Assembly: GCA_009920665.1 (NCBI GenBank)
Contig: RFZL01000001.1
Span: 106,821-170,820 of the forward strand
Reading direction: 5' to 3'
From: Alphaproteobacteria bacterium
GTDB lineage: Bacteria > Pseudomonadota > Alphaproteobacteria > Puniceispirillales > Puniceispirillaceae
Length of the DNA: 64,000 nt
Position numbers and translations under genes: made by a program
Part shown: positions 7,151 through 16,319 of the stretch, piece by piece
Layout of the letters: each line of letters opens with the position of its first letter
How positions within the stretch are numbered: the first letter of the stretch is position 1
The notes under the pieces: model-generated
Databases searched by the model: none
What the model saw: only the letters and a program-made list of their open reading frames with translations
What the model was told of the DNA's origin: nothing

Positions 7151-8572
7151 ATGAGCCCGGACGACACCCTGACGACGGACAAATTTCCCGGCAATTCCCC
7201 GGAAAGCCGCGATATCGCCTTTCACATGCATCCCTACACCAAACCGGCGATGCTGGCTGATACCGGCCCGCATATCATGGCGAAGGGAAGTGGTGTTTTC
7301 GTGCATGATGAAAGTGGCAACCGCTTCTATGAGGGGATGAGCGGGCTGTGGTGCACCTCGCTCGGCTTTTCCGAACCGGAGCTTGTGCAGGCCGCCATCG
7401 ACCAGTTTGGCAAGCTTCCCTTCTATCACAGCTTTGCCGGAAAGACGGTGGGGCCGGCCATCGACCTTGCCGAACATCTGATCAGCATCGCCCCGCCTGC
7501 CGCCGACGGGTCAAGCCTTGCCAAGGCGTTTTTTTGCTCGTCCGGATCCGAGGCGAATGACACCGCCATGAAGATGGTCTGGTATTTTCAGGCGGCGCGC
7601 GGCAAGCCCGAGAAACGCAAGATCATCAGCCGCCGCCGCGGCTATCACGGCGTTACCATGGCCGCCGCCAGCATGACGGCGCTTGCCTATGCGCAGGACG
7701 GGTTTGGCCTGCCGCTGGATTTCGTGAAACACACATCCTCGCCCTGCTTCTATAATGAGGGACGGGAGGGTGAGAGCGAGGCGGAATTCGCGCGGCGCTG
7801 CGCGGATGAACTTGAAGAGCTGATCCTTGCCGAGGGGCCGGACACGGTGGCGGCACTGTTTGCCGAACCGGTGATGGGCGCCGGCGGCGTGGTCATCCCG
7901 CCACAAGGCTATTTCGCCGAGATCAGGCGGGTGCTGCAGAAATATGACGTCCTGCTGGTTGCCGACGAGGTGATCTGCGGCTTCGGACGGACCGGACATA
8001 TGTGGGGCTCGCAGGCCTTGGATGTGCGCCCCGACATGCTGACCTGTGCCAAGGCATTGTCGTCGGCCTATCTTCCGATCTCGGCGGTGCTGATGTCGGA
8101 CCGCCTCTATGACACTCTCGCGGAACAGGCAGACGCACTTGGCATTTTCGGCCATGGCTACACCTATTCGGCGCATCCGGTCTGCGCGGCGGTGGCGCTG
8201 CGCGCACAGCAACTGATGCAGGAGCGCGATATTGTCGGCCATGTTCGCACCCTCGCCCCACATTTTGCCAGGCGTGTGAAGGCAATGGAGCGCTTTGACT
8301 TCATCGGCAATACACGGGCCATCGGGTTGATCGGCGCGATGGAATTCAGTGCCGATCCGGGGTCGCGCCGCAAATTCGATCCGGCGGTCAAAATCGCCGC
8401 GCAGGCAGCTGCCGCGATCCAGGAAAATGGCGTGATCCTGCGCGCTCTGCCGGGCGACATTGTCGGTTTCTGCCCGCCGCTTGTGATAACCGGGGCCGAG
8501 CTGGATGACATGTTTGACCGCATTGACACCGCGATGGACAAATTCGCCGCCACGGCCGATGCCCATCGGTAA
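7151..8572 (+). CDS. Class III (omega) PLP-dependent aminotransferase
   Basis: A 473-residue class III aminotransferase. It shows the PLP-phosphate-binding segment CSSGSEANDTA, the cofactor Asp in LLVADEVICGFGRTG, and the Schiff-base Lys in TCAKALSSAYLP. The N-terminal pattern with SGLWCTSLGFS and FYHSFAGKT is typical of omega-amino acid:pyruvate or putrescine-type aminotransferases, which move an amino group from a terminal amine to pyruvate or another keto acid. The precise amine is not evident. Translation starts inside the last copy of the upstream 14-bp repeat. The flavoprotein gene follows after 27 bases. Confidence 0.85.
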   Translation: MSPDDTLTTDKFPGNSPESRDIAFHMHPYTKPAMLADTGPHIMAKGSGVFVHDESGNRFYEGMSGLWCTSLGFSEPELVQAAIDQFGKLPFYHSFAGKTVGPAIDLAEHLISIAPPAADGSSLAKAFFCSSGSEANDTAMKMVWYFQAARGKPEKRKIISRRRGYHGVTMAAASMTALAYAQDGFGLPLDFVKHTSSPCFYNEGREGESEAEFARRCADELEELILAEGPDTVAALFAEPVMGAGGVVIPPQGYFAEIRRVLQKYDVLLVADEVICGFGRTGHMWGSQALDVRPDMLTCAKALSSAYLPISAVLMSDRLYDTLAEQADALGIFGHGYTYSAHPVCAAVALRAQQLMQERDIVGHVRTLAPHFARRVKAMERFDFIGNTRAIGLIGAMEFSADPGSRRKFDPAVKIAAQAAAAIQENGVILRALPGDIVGFCPPLVITGAELDDMFDRIDTAMDKFAATADAHR

Positions 8573-8599
8573 CGCCATAAACGAGACCCTGATTGCGGC

Positions 8600-9928
8600 A
8601 TGAAAGCCTCTGTGTGCATCATCGGCAGCGGCTACAGCGCCGCCGCCTTGACCCTGCATCTGCTGACCCGCGGCATGCCGGCGGACCAGCTTGCCATCAT
8701 CGGGCCGGGCCAGCTTGGTCAGGGGCAGGCCTATGGATGCGTGTCGAACGATTTCCGGCTGAATGTCCGCGCCGGTCTGATGCGCCTCTGGCCGGACCGG
8801 CCGGACCATTTCGCCGAATGGGCCGCCACACATATCACCGATGATCCCGATGCCGGGACGAATGCCGGCAATTTCTTCCGGCGCCGTGATTTCGCCGCCT
8901 ATATGGCCGACCAACTGGCCTCCTTTCCGGCCATGGCCGATATTTCCCGCCATGAACAGCTTGCCGAAAGCATCAGCAAAGGGACAGAAGGCTGGCAGAT
9001 CACACTCGGCAACGGAGCCGCCCTTGACGCCTCACGGGTCGTGATTGCGACTGGCAACCCGGCCCCCGACTGGCCGATGAAAGTGCCGCCAGCCGATGCG
9101 CCGGGACTGGTCCGCGTGCCATGGCGCGGTGACTGGCCAGAGCGGGTCGCGCCGGATGCAGAGGTGGTCATTATCGGCGGCGGGCTGACGGCGCTTGATG
9201 CCCTTCACAGCCTGCACCGACGCGCGCATGACGGCGCTATTAGCCTGATCTGCCCGGAAGGCATGCTGCCGCCGGTACAGACCGATTGGCAGGATGCCAC
9301 GCCGTTGCAATGGCCAACGCCATTGCGTGGCACGGGCTTTCTGCGCTTCATGCGCCAGGAAATTGGCGACCAGGACTGGTCGCGCACCGAATGGCAGCGC
9401 CGGTTTGAAAGCCTGCGGGTGAATATCTCCGCCGCCTGGCAGAGCCTGCCGGAAGACGATCAGGCGCGTCTGATACGCCGGATTGGCTGGCTGTGGTCGC
9501 TGGCACGCTTTCGCGCCGGGCCACAGGCGACAGGCTCGGCGCAGGCCCTGCTGGATAGTGGTCAATTGACAATCAGGCGGGACATTGTGACCGGACTGAC
9601 CGCCGGCGCTGACACTGCACGCCATCTTGTCAGCCTTGGCACCGGCGCGCGGATCGAAGCTGACGCCGTTATCAATTGCAGCGGAGCCGGCCGTGACAGG
9701 CTGATGGCCCGCCTGATTGGTGACGGGGTGGTCGCCGCGCATCAAACGGCGCCACGCCGCCCCCGCATGACTGCCGACCTGACGCTGGTCGGGCCGGATG
9801 GGACGCCGCATGACGGATTGTTTGCCATTGGCCCGGGGACAGCGCATTTTGTTGGCGATATTCTCGGCGCCGCCAGTATTTCGCGCCAGGCGGCAACACT
9901 TGCCGAGCGGCTTGCAGCCGACACATGA
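8600..9928 (+). CDS. FAD/NAD(P)-binding protein (COG4529-like)
   Basis: A 442-residue flavoprotein of the FAD-NAD(P)-binding family (PF13454-like). It has an N-terminal dinucleotide-binding motif (VCIIGSGYSAAAL), a GQGQAYG segment, a second Rossmann motif (VVIIGGGLTALDAL) at about residue 195, and a C-terminal segment LFAIGPGT, as in related oxidoreductases. No redox-active CxxC is present. Its reaction is unknown. Spacing suggests cotranscription with the aminotransferase and the nucleoside hydrolase that follows after 33 bases. Confidence 0.7.
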   Translation: MKASVCIIGSGYSAAALTLHLLTRGMPADQLAIIGPGQLGQGQAYGCVSNDFRLNVRAGLMRLWPDRPDHFAEWAATHITDDPDAGTNAGNFFRRRDFAAYMADQLASFPAMADISRHEQLAESISKGTEGWQITLGNGAALDASRVVIATGNPAPDWPMKVPPADAPGLVRVPWRGDWPERVAPDAEVVIIGGGLTALDALHSLHRRAHDGAISLICPEGMLPPVQTDWQDATPLQWPTPLRGTGFLRFMRQEIGDQDWSRTEWQRRFESLRVNISAAWQSLPEDDQARLIRRIGWLWSLARFRAGPQATGSAQALLDSGQLTIRRDIVTGLTAGADTARHLVSLGTGARIEADAVINCSGAGRDRLMARLIGDGVVAAHQTAPRRPRMTADLTLVGPDGTPHDGLFAIGPGTAHFVGDILGAASISRQAATLAERLAADT

Positions 9929-9961
9929 TCTAAGTCGAATTTTTGCCGGGAGGCCTATGCC

Positions 9962-10906
9962 ATGACCACCACCCAGTCACTGATCATCGACACCGATCCC
10001 GGCCAGGATGATGCCGTTGCCATTCTGCTGGCGCTGGCAAGCCCAGAGATCAACCTTCTTGGTATCACCACAGTGGCCGGCAATGTGCCGCTGGCCTTGA
10101 CCGAGGTGAATGCCCGCAAGATCTGCGACCTCGGCGGGCGGCAGGATGTGCCGGTGTTTGCCGGCCTGTCACGCCCGTTGGTCCGCGATCTTGTAACGGC
10201 CGAGCATGTGCATGGCCGCACCGGCCTTGACGGCCCCGATCTACCACCTCCGGCAACGAAGCTTCAGGATCAGCATGCAGTTGATTTCATAATAGATACA
10301 GTACGTGCCGAGCCGGAAGGCAGCGTCACGATCGCGCCTATCGGCCCCTTGTCCAACATCGCCATGGCGTTACAGCGCGCGCCCGATATCGCCCCGCGTG
10401 TCCGGCAGATCGTGCTGATGGGCGGCGGCTGTTTCGAAGGCGGCAATATCACCCCAGCCGCCGAATTCAACATCTATGTCGACCCGCATGCGGCGGCGGT
10501 TGTCTTTGCCGCCGGTATACCGATCACGATGATGCCGCTGGATGTCACGCACAAGGCGCTGACCACGGCCCGCCGCAATGAGGCCCTGCGCGCCCTCGGC
10601 AACAGGACAGGACAGGCGGTTGCCGAGATGCTGGGGTTCTTTGAACGGTTTGACGAGGCCAAATATGGCAGTGATGGCGGGCCGCTTCACGACCCCTGCA
10701 CAATTGCCTGGATGCTTGCGCCGGAGATTTTCAGTGGCCGTCATTGCAATGTCGAGATTGAGACCGCCAGCGAGCTGACAATGGGCATGACGGTCATTGA
10801 TTGGTGGCAGGTAACGGGCCGCAAACACAACGCCTTTGTTGTCGGAGACCTTGACGCCGATGCCTTTTTCGAGCTGATCACGACAAGGCTGGCACGATTG
10901 CCCTGA
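9962..10906 (+). CDS. Nucleoside hydrolase (inosine-uridine preferring type)
   Basis: A 314-residue nucleoside hydrolase. The Ca2+-binding aspartate cluster DTDPGQDDAVAI lies at the N terminus, followed by the expected ITTVAGN segment, LMGGG in the middle, and a C-terminal HDPCTIAWML that supplies another metal-site Asp. The family splits the N-glycosidic bond of ribonucleosides to give free base and ribose. The start is supported by GGGAGG upstream. It is the last gene of the co-oriented group. An unrecognised small gene follows after about 100 bases. Confidence 0.85.
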   Translation: MTTTQSLIIDTDPGQDDAVAILLALASPEINLLGITTVAGNVPLALTEVNARKICDLGGRQDVPVFAGLSRPLVRDLVTAEHVHGRTGLDGPDLPPPATKLQDQHAVDFIIDTVRAEPEGSVTIAPIGPLSNIAMALQRAPDIAPRVRQIVLMGGGCFEGGNITPAAEFNIYVDPHAAAVVFAAGIPITMMPLDVTHKALTTARRNEALRALGNRTGQAVAEMLGFFERFDEAKYGSDGGPLHDPCTIAWMLAPEIFSGRHCNVEIETASELTMGMTVIDWWQVTGRKHNAFVVGDLDADAFFELITTRLARLP

Positions 10907-11002
10907 CGGGTAATTTTCCATTTGGAACAGCGAGGCAATCTGCGCTAAGAGCAAACGGTGCCCGAGCGAGCATGGCCGCGGCGCTGCAATTGAGTATCCG
11001 GC

Positions 11003-11416
11003 ATGAAATCCACCTGCGTAAATTTTACCGAGCTGCGCTTCACCAACGAAGCAGCGCTGAACCGGTATCTTGATGGCCTCGATACCATCTGGCACGAGGG
11101 CGTGATGAAGCAGTTGTCGGAACTGGGTCTCGAGCGGAAATCCATCATGCGGATCTGGAACCACAGGGACCAGTACAAGCTCGGCATCCTGTGGGAATAC
11201 AGCACGCCACAGGCCTACAAGGAATGCCAGAAGGTGATTTCGGCGCATATCCTGCCGCATGCCCATAAATTCGAGATGGTGGCGCGCTCGCTTCGCGGGG
11301 TACCGGTCGTCGACTGGCGTCGTGATGATGTCGGGTTCACAAGGAATGACCGCGCCGCCAAACAGGCCGCTGCTGACATGGACTCTGCCGGAGATGTGGA
11401 CAACTCCGTTACCTGA
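11003..11416 (+). CDS. Hypothetical protein, possible dimeric alpha-beta fold
   Basis: A 137-residue protein without a signal peptide or membrane segment. I do not recognise the family. The pattern of an N-terminal beta-strand (VNFTELRFTN), a helix, then RIWNHRDQYKLGILWEYS and a helix ending in LPHAHKFEM is compatible with a ferredoxin-like alpha/beta barrel monomer, but this is weak inference. Its gene converges on the reductive dehalogenase gene, with 61 bases between the stops. Codon usage resembles its neighbours, so it is likely a real gene. Confidence 0.6.
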   Translation: MKSTCVNFTELRFTNEAALNRYLDGLDTIWHEGVMKQLSELGLERKSIMRIWNHRDQYKLGILWEYSTPQAYKECQKVISAHILPHAHKFEMVARSLRGVPVVDWRRDDVGFTRNDRAAKQAAADMDSAGDVDNSVT

Positions 11417-11434
11417 GCCACACGGCCATGACCC

Positions 11435-11472
11435 GTTATTCCCATTGCGGCGCACCGGGCCCCGGGGATAAC
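11435..11472. terminator. Inverted repeat between convergent genes
   Basis: GTTATTCCC at 11435-11443 pairs with GGGGATAAC at 11464-11472 (8 of 9 positions) around a GC-rich loop. It lies between the stops of two convergent genes and could act as a bidirectional terminator. There is no clear T-run, so confidence is low. Confidence 0.3.
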
Positions 11473-11477
11473 ACCCG

Positions 11478-14400
11478 CTATAGGTCGATCTCGATCACAC
11501 CATTTTCATCGGCGGCGCGTGACTGGCACAGGATGATGCTGTCAGCCCGCTGGCGCTCGGACAGCACGAAGTCACGATGCTCCACATCGCCGGCAATGAG
11601 ACCGCATTTACACACGCCGCAGAGCCCGTCCGCGCATTTCACGTCAATCGGAAAGCCTTCCGCCACCAGCGCGTCGGAGGCGGTTTCCTCGGCTTTGACC
11701 CTGATCCTCCGTCCGGAGCGATGCAGCACAAGTTCAAACGCGAAATTCTCGTAATCCGGTTGCTCAGGCACAGAGAAATATTCACGATGCAGATTGTCAT
11801 CGGGAAGTCCGGCCGCAGCCGCCGCGGCGAGGACAGCCTCCATATAGCCATCCGGCCCACAGACATAGACATGATCATCAGAGGTCACACCGGCGAAAAT
11901 GGCTGCAAGATCGGCGCGCCCGCCCCGTGACGAGACATGCGTGGCCACGTGACCGGACCAGGCGACCGACCGCAGATCCTGTTCAAAGGCGAGATCATCC
12001 GGCCGTGACACCGAATAGTGAAGCGTGAAGTCACGCCGCGCGGCGTGCAGGCTGTGGCCAAAGGCGACCATCGGCGTCACGCCAATCCCGCCTCCCATGA
12101 GAAAGGTGCGGCCGCTGTTGCTCTGCAGATGAAAATGATTGATCGGGCGCGAAATAAAGACGCGGCGGCCCTCGGTAAAAATCCGGTGCATCAGCAATGA
12201 TCCGCCGCGCCCTTCATCCTCACGCAGAACCGCCACCTCATAGACATCGCGCCTCGCCGGATCGCCAGACATGGAATATTGCCGCATCATGCCGGGCGCC
12301 ACCAGCACATCGATATGCGCCCCGGCATTCCATTCCGGCAGCGGCGTTCCATCCAGCGCCGCGAAAACATATTTCGAGATATCGCCCGACATCACCTCGA
12401 CGCGTTTGACAACCGCCTGGATGACCGGCGAGGTATCGCCCTGCCCGTCACCATTCACATATCGATGGATGTGGCTTTCATCACCAGTCGCGATCCGGCG
12501 GCGATACTCACCGGCGCTGACCAGAGCCTCAAACGCCTTGATTCCAGCCTCACGGTCCATCGGAAAGGGATAGGGATAGGGGTGTGGCGCCAGTGGGGCC
12601 GGATAGACGGCCATCGTCTGGTCCTCGGCCCGCAATTTCAAGGCGCGACTGAGACCGCGCCGGTTGACCGGGTGGCTTGTCGGGCGATAGGCACCATCCT
12701 CGGCAAGTTCGAGATCCCACCACCATTTTTTCAGATCATTCAACCCGCCACGCCCGGCCATGTCATCCAGCTTTGCAAGAGCCTTCGCCGCCATCGGCAG
12801 ATTCGAGGCCGCCCACCGGAAGGGCGCCTCGGCGAACAGCCCCTCGAGATTCCACGGGCATGTCTTCATACAGCGGCCACACATCGCCCCACCCTTGGTG
12901 GTGATGCGGTAGGTGGTGCATTTCTGGCTGTCCGATTTCCAGATCTCATAGCCGTTGAACATTATCTTCGGCCCGGCGGTGATGGCCCCTGACGGGCATT
13001 CACGTGCACATTTCTGGCAGGATTCACAGAAATTCTGCAGGCCAAAATCAATAGGACGGTCATGTTCCAGCGGCAATGTCGTCGTCACAACACCCGACTT
13101 CAGGCGCGGTCCGAGGAAAGGATGAAGGATCACCTCGCCAATACGGCTGACCTCGCCAAGCCCGCCAAGCAGCAGCAATGGCGGCTGCAGGACATCGCCA
13201 TCAAGAACGGTATGCGCCTTTGCGCTGAAACCGAGATTGCGGATCTGTTTGGCAATCACACCGCCAAGCATCGAGAATCGCAGATAGGCACGCATGGACT
13301 GCGCCACCGAAATCCAGTCATCGCCGGAGGCGCCCTCCATCGTCTCGAACCCCTGGTCGATGACCATGCTGATGGCCTGGTCATGCGGCGGCGTCACGGC
13401 ATCGCCACGCGCATCATGCGAATACCAGGCCCAGTCCGGGCAGCGTGACAGGCCGACCGCATCCACCCCCAGAAAATAGCTGGTGGCCTTGATCTGGTCA
13501 CTGTACCAGCGAGCGTCACGACGCGCTGGCGGGGCCGCCTCCTCGGGCCCGTCCTGCAGCAGGACAAAGGCACCGAGCGCACGGCGCTGCGCATAGGATG
13601 GCGCGGCCTTGCGGGCATAATAGCCACCTGTGGCAGCCTCCTGGTTGGTCTTTCCCATATCACCGAACTGCGAGCGCGCGAACATGTCGGTCCGTTTCGG
13701 CACGCGCGGGATATTGGCCTCATCCATATAGGTCGTCGGCCGGTCAACGCGCCTCAGCGTTTCCAGCTTCATCGCGCTGTCACGATAATCCCGCCCGGCG
13801 AACGGATCGCGGTTGAATGCCGATTTGTTGCTGTGCCGGCCAAGCTGCCAGTTCAGGCCGGTCAGTTCACTTCTCGGCTGCGCATCGCGCGGGGCCAGCG
13901 GCCGGTCATGCGCCAGCTCCATATCGGTCGTCACCACGGCGACACCATAGCGCGTCCCAAGATAGGGCACGACAACCTGCCCGTCTTCATTCCAGCCAAG
14001 CCCGGCGGATAACACCGCCGATTGCAGACAGATATCAGACGAGGTGAGCGTATGCGCCTTCGCATCAAAGCCGAGGAGTCGCATATAATTGGCGATGACG
14101 ACGGCGGTTTCAGCCGACAGCAGACAGCCCCGATGCGCCTGCGCGCCCTGTATCCAGGCCGCCCCCGGTTCGTCAGAGCGGGGGTCACGACGATATTCAT
14201 AAAGGAACACGAGTGCCGAGCTGTGATGCCCGATCTGGCGCGGCGGGGCAGTGACCGAATCTTTCAGATCGGCCATGATCTGGTCGATTCCGGCAGCAAG
14301 GGTCTTTGTCTGGCGGGTCCGGATCATCGCGGCCAGATCATCGATCGCCGGGTTGTGGACCGGCGTGTCAAGCCACATGGAGTCGGTGATCGGGCCTATG

Positions 14401-14705
14401 CCAACCATCGACGAATCACTAAAATACCCGAATGATTTCAGGTGATTGCTTCGCTCCACCAGATCTTCGGGAATGTCCGAAACCACACCGTTGACAAGAC
14501 CATCCCGAATGGTGTCGAGCATCGCCTGATGCTCGGCCATGGCGTTGACAACGCTTTCCGGGTCCTCGGGACGGCTGAAAGCCAGAAAGTCGGTATGGCA
14601 GTCACCGTAATCAACCGGTCCATCCTGACGGCGAAGCCGGTGCAACGGATATTCGCCAAAATGTATCGGACGATCTTTGCTGGAAAACAGCCTGTGGGCA
14701 CGCAT
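11478..14705 (-). CDS. rdhA: Self-sufficient (fused) cobalamin-dependent reductive dehalogenase
   Basis: The 1075-residue protein joins a reductive dehalogenase to its own reductase. Residues about 1-555 hold the corrinoid-binding region in two related halves. Ferredoxin cysteines follow: C560-C563-C566-C570 and C596-C609-C612-C616, fitting two [4Fe-4S] clusters. From about 765 there is a phthalate-dioxygenase-reductase-like module: the flavin motif RQYS (808-811), the nucleotide loop GGGIGVTP (871-878), YVCGP (947-951) and plant-type [2Fe-2S] cysteines C1024, C1029, C1032 and C1060. No Tat signal is seen, unlike respiratory RdhA. This is the catabolic, NAD(P)H-driven class typified by BhbA and NpRdhA. 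Tyr428, Lys496 and Arg550 are tentative active-site candidates by position only. The likely role is cytosolic dehalogenation of halophenolics. Confidence 0.88.
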   Translation of the reverse strand: MRAHRLFSSKDRPIHFGEYPLHRLRRQDGPVDYGDCHTDFLAFSRPEDPESVVNAMAEHQAMLDTIRDGLVNGVVSDIPEDLVERSNHLKSFGYFSDSSMVGIGPITDSMWLDTPVHNPAIDDLAAMIRTRQTKTLAAGIDQIMADLKDSVTAPPRQIGHHSSALVFLYEYRRDPRSDEPGAAWIQGAQAHRGCLLSAETAVVIANYMRLLGFDAKAHTLTSSDICLQSAVLSAGLGWNEDGQVVVPYLGTRYGVAVVTTDMELAHDRPLAPRDAQPRSELTGLNWQLGRHSNKSAFNRDPFAGRDYRDSAMKLETLRRVDRPTTYMDEANIPRVPKRTDMFARSQFGDMGKTNQEAATGGYYARKAAPSYAQRRALGAFVLLQDGPEEAAPPARRDARWYSDQIKATSYFLGVDAVGLSRCPDWAWYSHDARGDAVTPPHDQAISMVIDQGFETMEGASGDDWISVAQSMRAYLRFSMLGGVIAKQIRNLGFSAKAHTVLDGDVLQPPLLLLGGLGEVSRIGEVILHPFLGPRLKSGVVTTTLPLEHDRPIDFGLQNFCESCQKCARECPSGAITAGPKIMFNGYEIWKSDSQKCTTYRITTKGGAMCGRCMKTCPWNLEGLFAEAPFRWAASNLPMAAKALAKLDDMAGRGGLNDLKKWWWDLELAEDGAYRPTSHPVNRRGLSRALKLRAEDQTMAVYPAPLAPHPYPYPFPMDREAGIKAFEALVSAGEYRRRIATGDESHIHRYVNGDGQGDTSPVIQAVVKRVEVMSGDISKYVFAALDGTPLPEWNAGAHIDVLVAPGMMRQYSMSGDPARRDVYEVAVLREDEGRGGSLLMHRIFTEGRRVFISRPINHFHLQSNSGRTFLMGGGIGVTPMVAFGHSLHAARRDFTLHYSVSRPDDLAFEQDLRSVAWSGHVATHVSSRGGRADLAAIFAGVTSDDHVYVCGPDGYMEAVLAAAAAAGLPDDNLHREYFSVPEQPDYENFAFELVLHRSGRRIRVKAEETASDALVAEGFPIDVKCADGLCGVCKCGLIAGDVEHRDFVLSERQRADSIILCQSRAADENGVIEIDL

Positions 14706-14824
14706 TCATCAAAGCCTTTATGCAACACTGACATCATCTGCCACTCATCGTGCAAATTTCCCCGGCCGATGACAACCACAAAGCCCCCGAATTGCAGTGG
14801 GACTGGCAGCGGGATTGACAGCAG

Positions 14825-15559
14825 CTAGCCGGCCTTGGGCTGTCTGACGCGTTTCGACAGTTCGGCATGGCTTTCCACGCGCTCGGAATAACGGTCCACC
14901 AGCACATCTTTGATGTCGCGCGTCAGCAGGGTAAAGCGGTAGAGCTCCTCCATAACATCGACCAGACGGTTATAAAAGGGCGAGGGCCGCATGCGACCGT
15001 CCTCGTCAAACTCATCCCACGCCTTCGCGATGGATGACTGGTTGGGGATGGTCAACAGGCGCATCCATCGGCCAAGAATCCGCAGCTGGTTGACGGTGTT
15101 GAAGCTCTGGCTGCCGCCACTGACCTGCATCACCGCCAATGTCTTGCCCTGGGTCGGGCGCACCCCGCCAAGTGACAGCGGGATCCAGTCAATCTGCGAC
15201 TTCATCAGGCCGGTCATCGCCCCGTGCCGTTCCGGCGAGGACCAGACCATGCCTTCGCACCAGGTCACAAGCTGTCGCAACTCGTCAACCTTGGGGTGAC
15301 TGGCGTCAACGCCATCATCAACAAGCGGCAGGCCGGCGGGATGGTAGAATTTCACCTCGGCGCCAAGCCTTGCGAGGATGCGCGCCCCCTCCTCGGCCGA
15401 AAGCCGTGAATAGCTGCGCTCACGCAGCGAGCCATAGAGGATCAGTATCCGTGGTGGATGCGTGCTATGGCTGTCCGGAACAAGGCTTTGCGGGTCGACG
15501 GGCTTGAACTGCGCGTCATCCAGATTGGGGGTGTCAGTCATGGAATGCCGGTGCGTCAT
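14825..15559 (-). CDS. arsH: ArsH-type NADPH-dependent FMN flavoprotein
   Basis: A 244-residue flavodoxin-like protein with the ArsH pattern: [16 protein letters not shown] near residue 45 (FMN phosphate loop), [23 protein letters not shown] in the middle (split by a characteristic SPERHG), and [17 protein letters not shown]. ArsH enzymes oxidise trivalent organoarsenicals and also act as general NADPH:FMN/quinone reductases. The ATG at 15559 has a G-rich upstream stretch; the ATG at 15541 is the alternative. No arsR, arsB or arsC lies nearby. The gene sits 119 bases upstream of the dehalogenase gene on the same strand. Confidence 0.85.
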   Translation of the reverse strand: MTHRHSMTDTPNLDDAQFKPVDPQSLVPDSHSTHPPRILILYGSLRERSYSRLSAEEGARILARLGAEVKFYHPAGLPLVDDGVDASHPKVDELRQLVTWCEGMVWSSPERHGAMTGLMKSQIDWIPLSLGGVRPTQGKTLAVMQVSGGSQSFNTVNQLRILGRWMRLLTIPNQSSIAKAWDEFDEDGRMRPSPFYNRLVDVMEELYRFTLLTRDIKDVLVDRYSERVESHAELSKRVRQPKAG

Positions 15560-15674
15560 GGAACGTACCCCCGGTTTAGCCGATCCCTTATGACAGGTCT
15601 GCAAAAAAATCGGCCCCGGCCCTGATGACGCTCGTGACACCTGTCTGCTAGTCTCATGATCCGGGAGTCGAAAC

Positions 15675-16268
15675 ATGGCGGACAATGGCACGATGGCGGC
15701 ATATGCCGCCAATATAGAGAAATACCGGCGGATGGTTGGCAAAATGGGCGGCAACGCCATGCTGCCGGACTTCCTGGCGCGCCTGCCGGGGCGGGCCACC
15801 GTGCTTGATTTCGGCTGCGGGGTCGGCGACAGCGCCGCGCGCATGCAGGCGGCCGGGCATGATGTGACCTGCATCGACGCCTCACCGGAAATGGCCATGG
15901 CGGCGAAGGAGTTCTTCGGGCTCGATGTCCGGCAGCAGAGCTTTGACGAGCTTGAGGACGTCGCGACGTTTGATGCCATCTGGGCAAGCTTCAGCCTTCT
16001 TCACGCCTCGAAATCGGCGATGCCCGGCATTCTGGCGCGTATGTACCGCGCACTGCGCGATGACGGGATAGCCTATATCGGCCTGAAACAGGGTATTGGC
16101 GAACAGCGCGACGATTTCGGGCGCTTCTATGCCTATTATGAAGAGGATGAGCTGATCGGCCTTGTCAGTGGAGCAGGAATGACCGTAGTCGCCACAGACC
16201 GGAATGTGATGGCCGGCATGTCGGGCAGGATCGAACCCTGTCTTCACATCACCGCGCGAAAGACATAG
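15675..16268 (+). CDS. SAM-dependent methyltransferase, class I
   Basis: A 197-residue class I methyltransferase with motif [13 protein letters not shown] near residue 43, a following acidic residue in CIDASPEM that would contact the SAM ribose, and a motif around [12 protein letters not shown]. The substrate is unknown. It is divergent from the ArsH gene and convergent with the DUF1989 gene. Confidence 0.75.
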   Translation: MADNGTMAAYAANIEKYRRMVGKMGGNAMLPDFLARLPGRATVLDFGCGVGDSAARMQAAGHDVTCIDASPEMAMAAKEFFGLDVRQQSFDELEDVATFDAIWASFSLLHASKSAMPGILARMYRALRDDGIAYIGLKQGIGEQRDDFGRFYAYYEEDELIGLVSGAGMTVVATDRNVMAGMSGRIEPCLHITARKT

Positions 16269-16319
16269 GCCAGCCATCAACCCTCAACGCTCAACTCTCT
16301 GGCCCTAAACTCTCAACCC

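Noticed and set aside
7511..8953. 480-codon minus-strand frame opposite the aminotransferase
   Set aside because: Composition is typical of a GC-rich antisense frame, and it spans two well-supported genes on the other strand.
12560..12585. Short repeat GGGATA within the dehalogenase gene
   Set aside because: It is a coding Tyr-Pro run in the linker before the reductase domain, not a separate repeat element.
16269..16319. CTCAACCCTCA-like repeat between convergent genes
   Set aside because: Copies are too short and irregular to call a defined repeat array.
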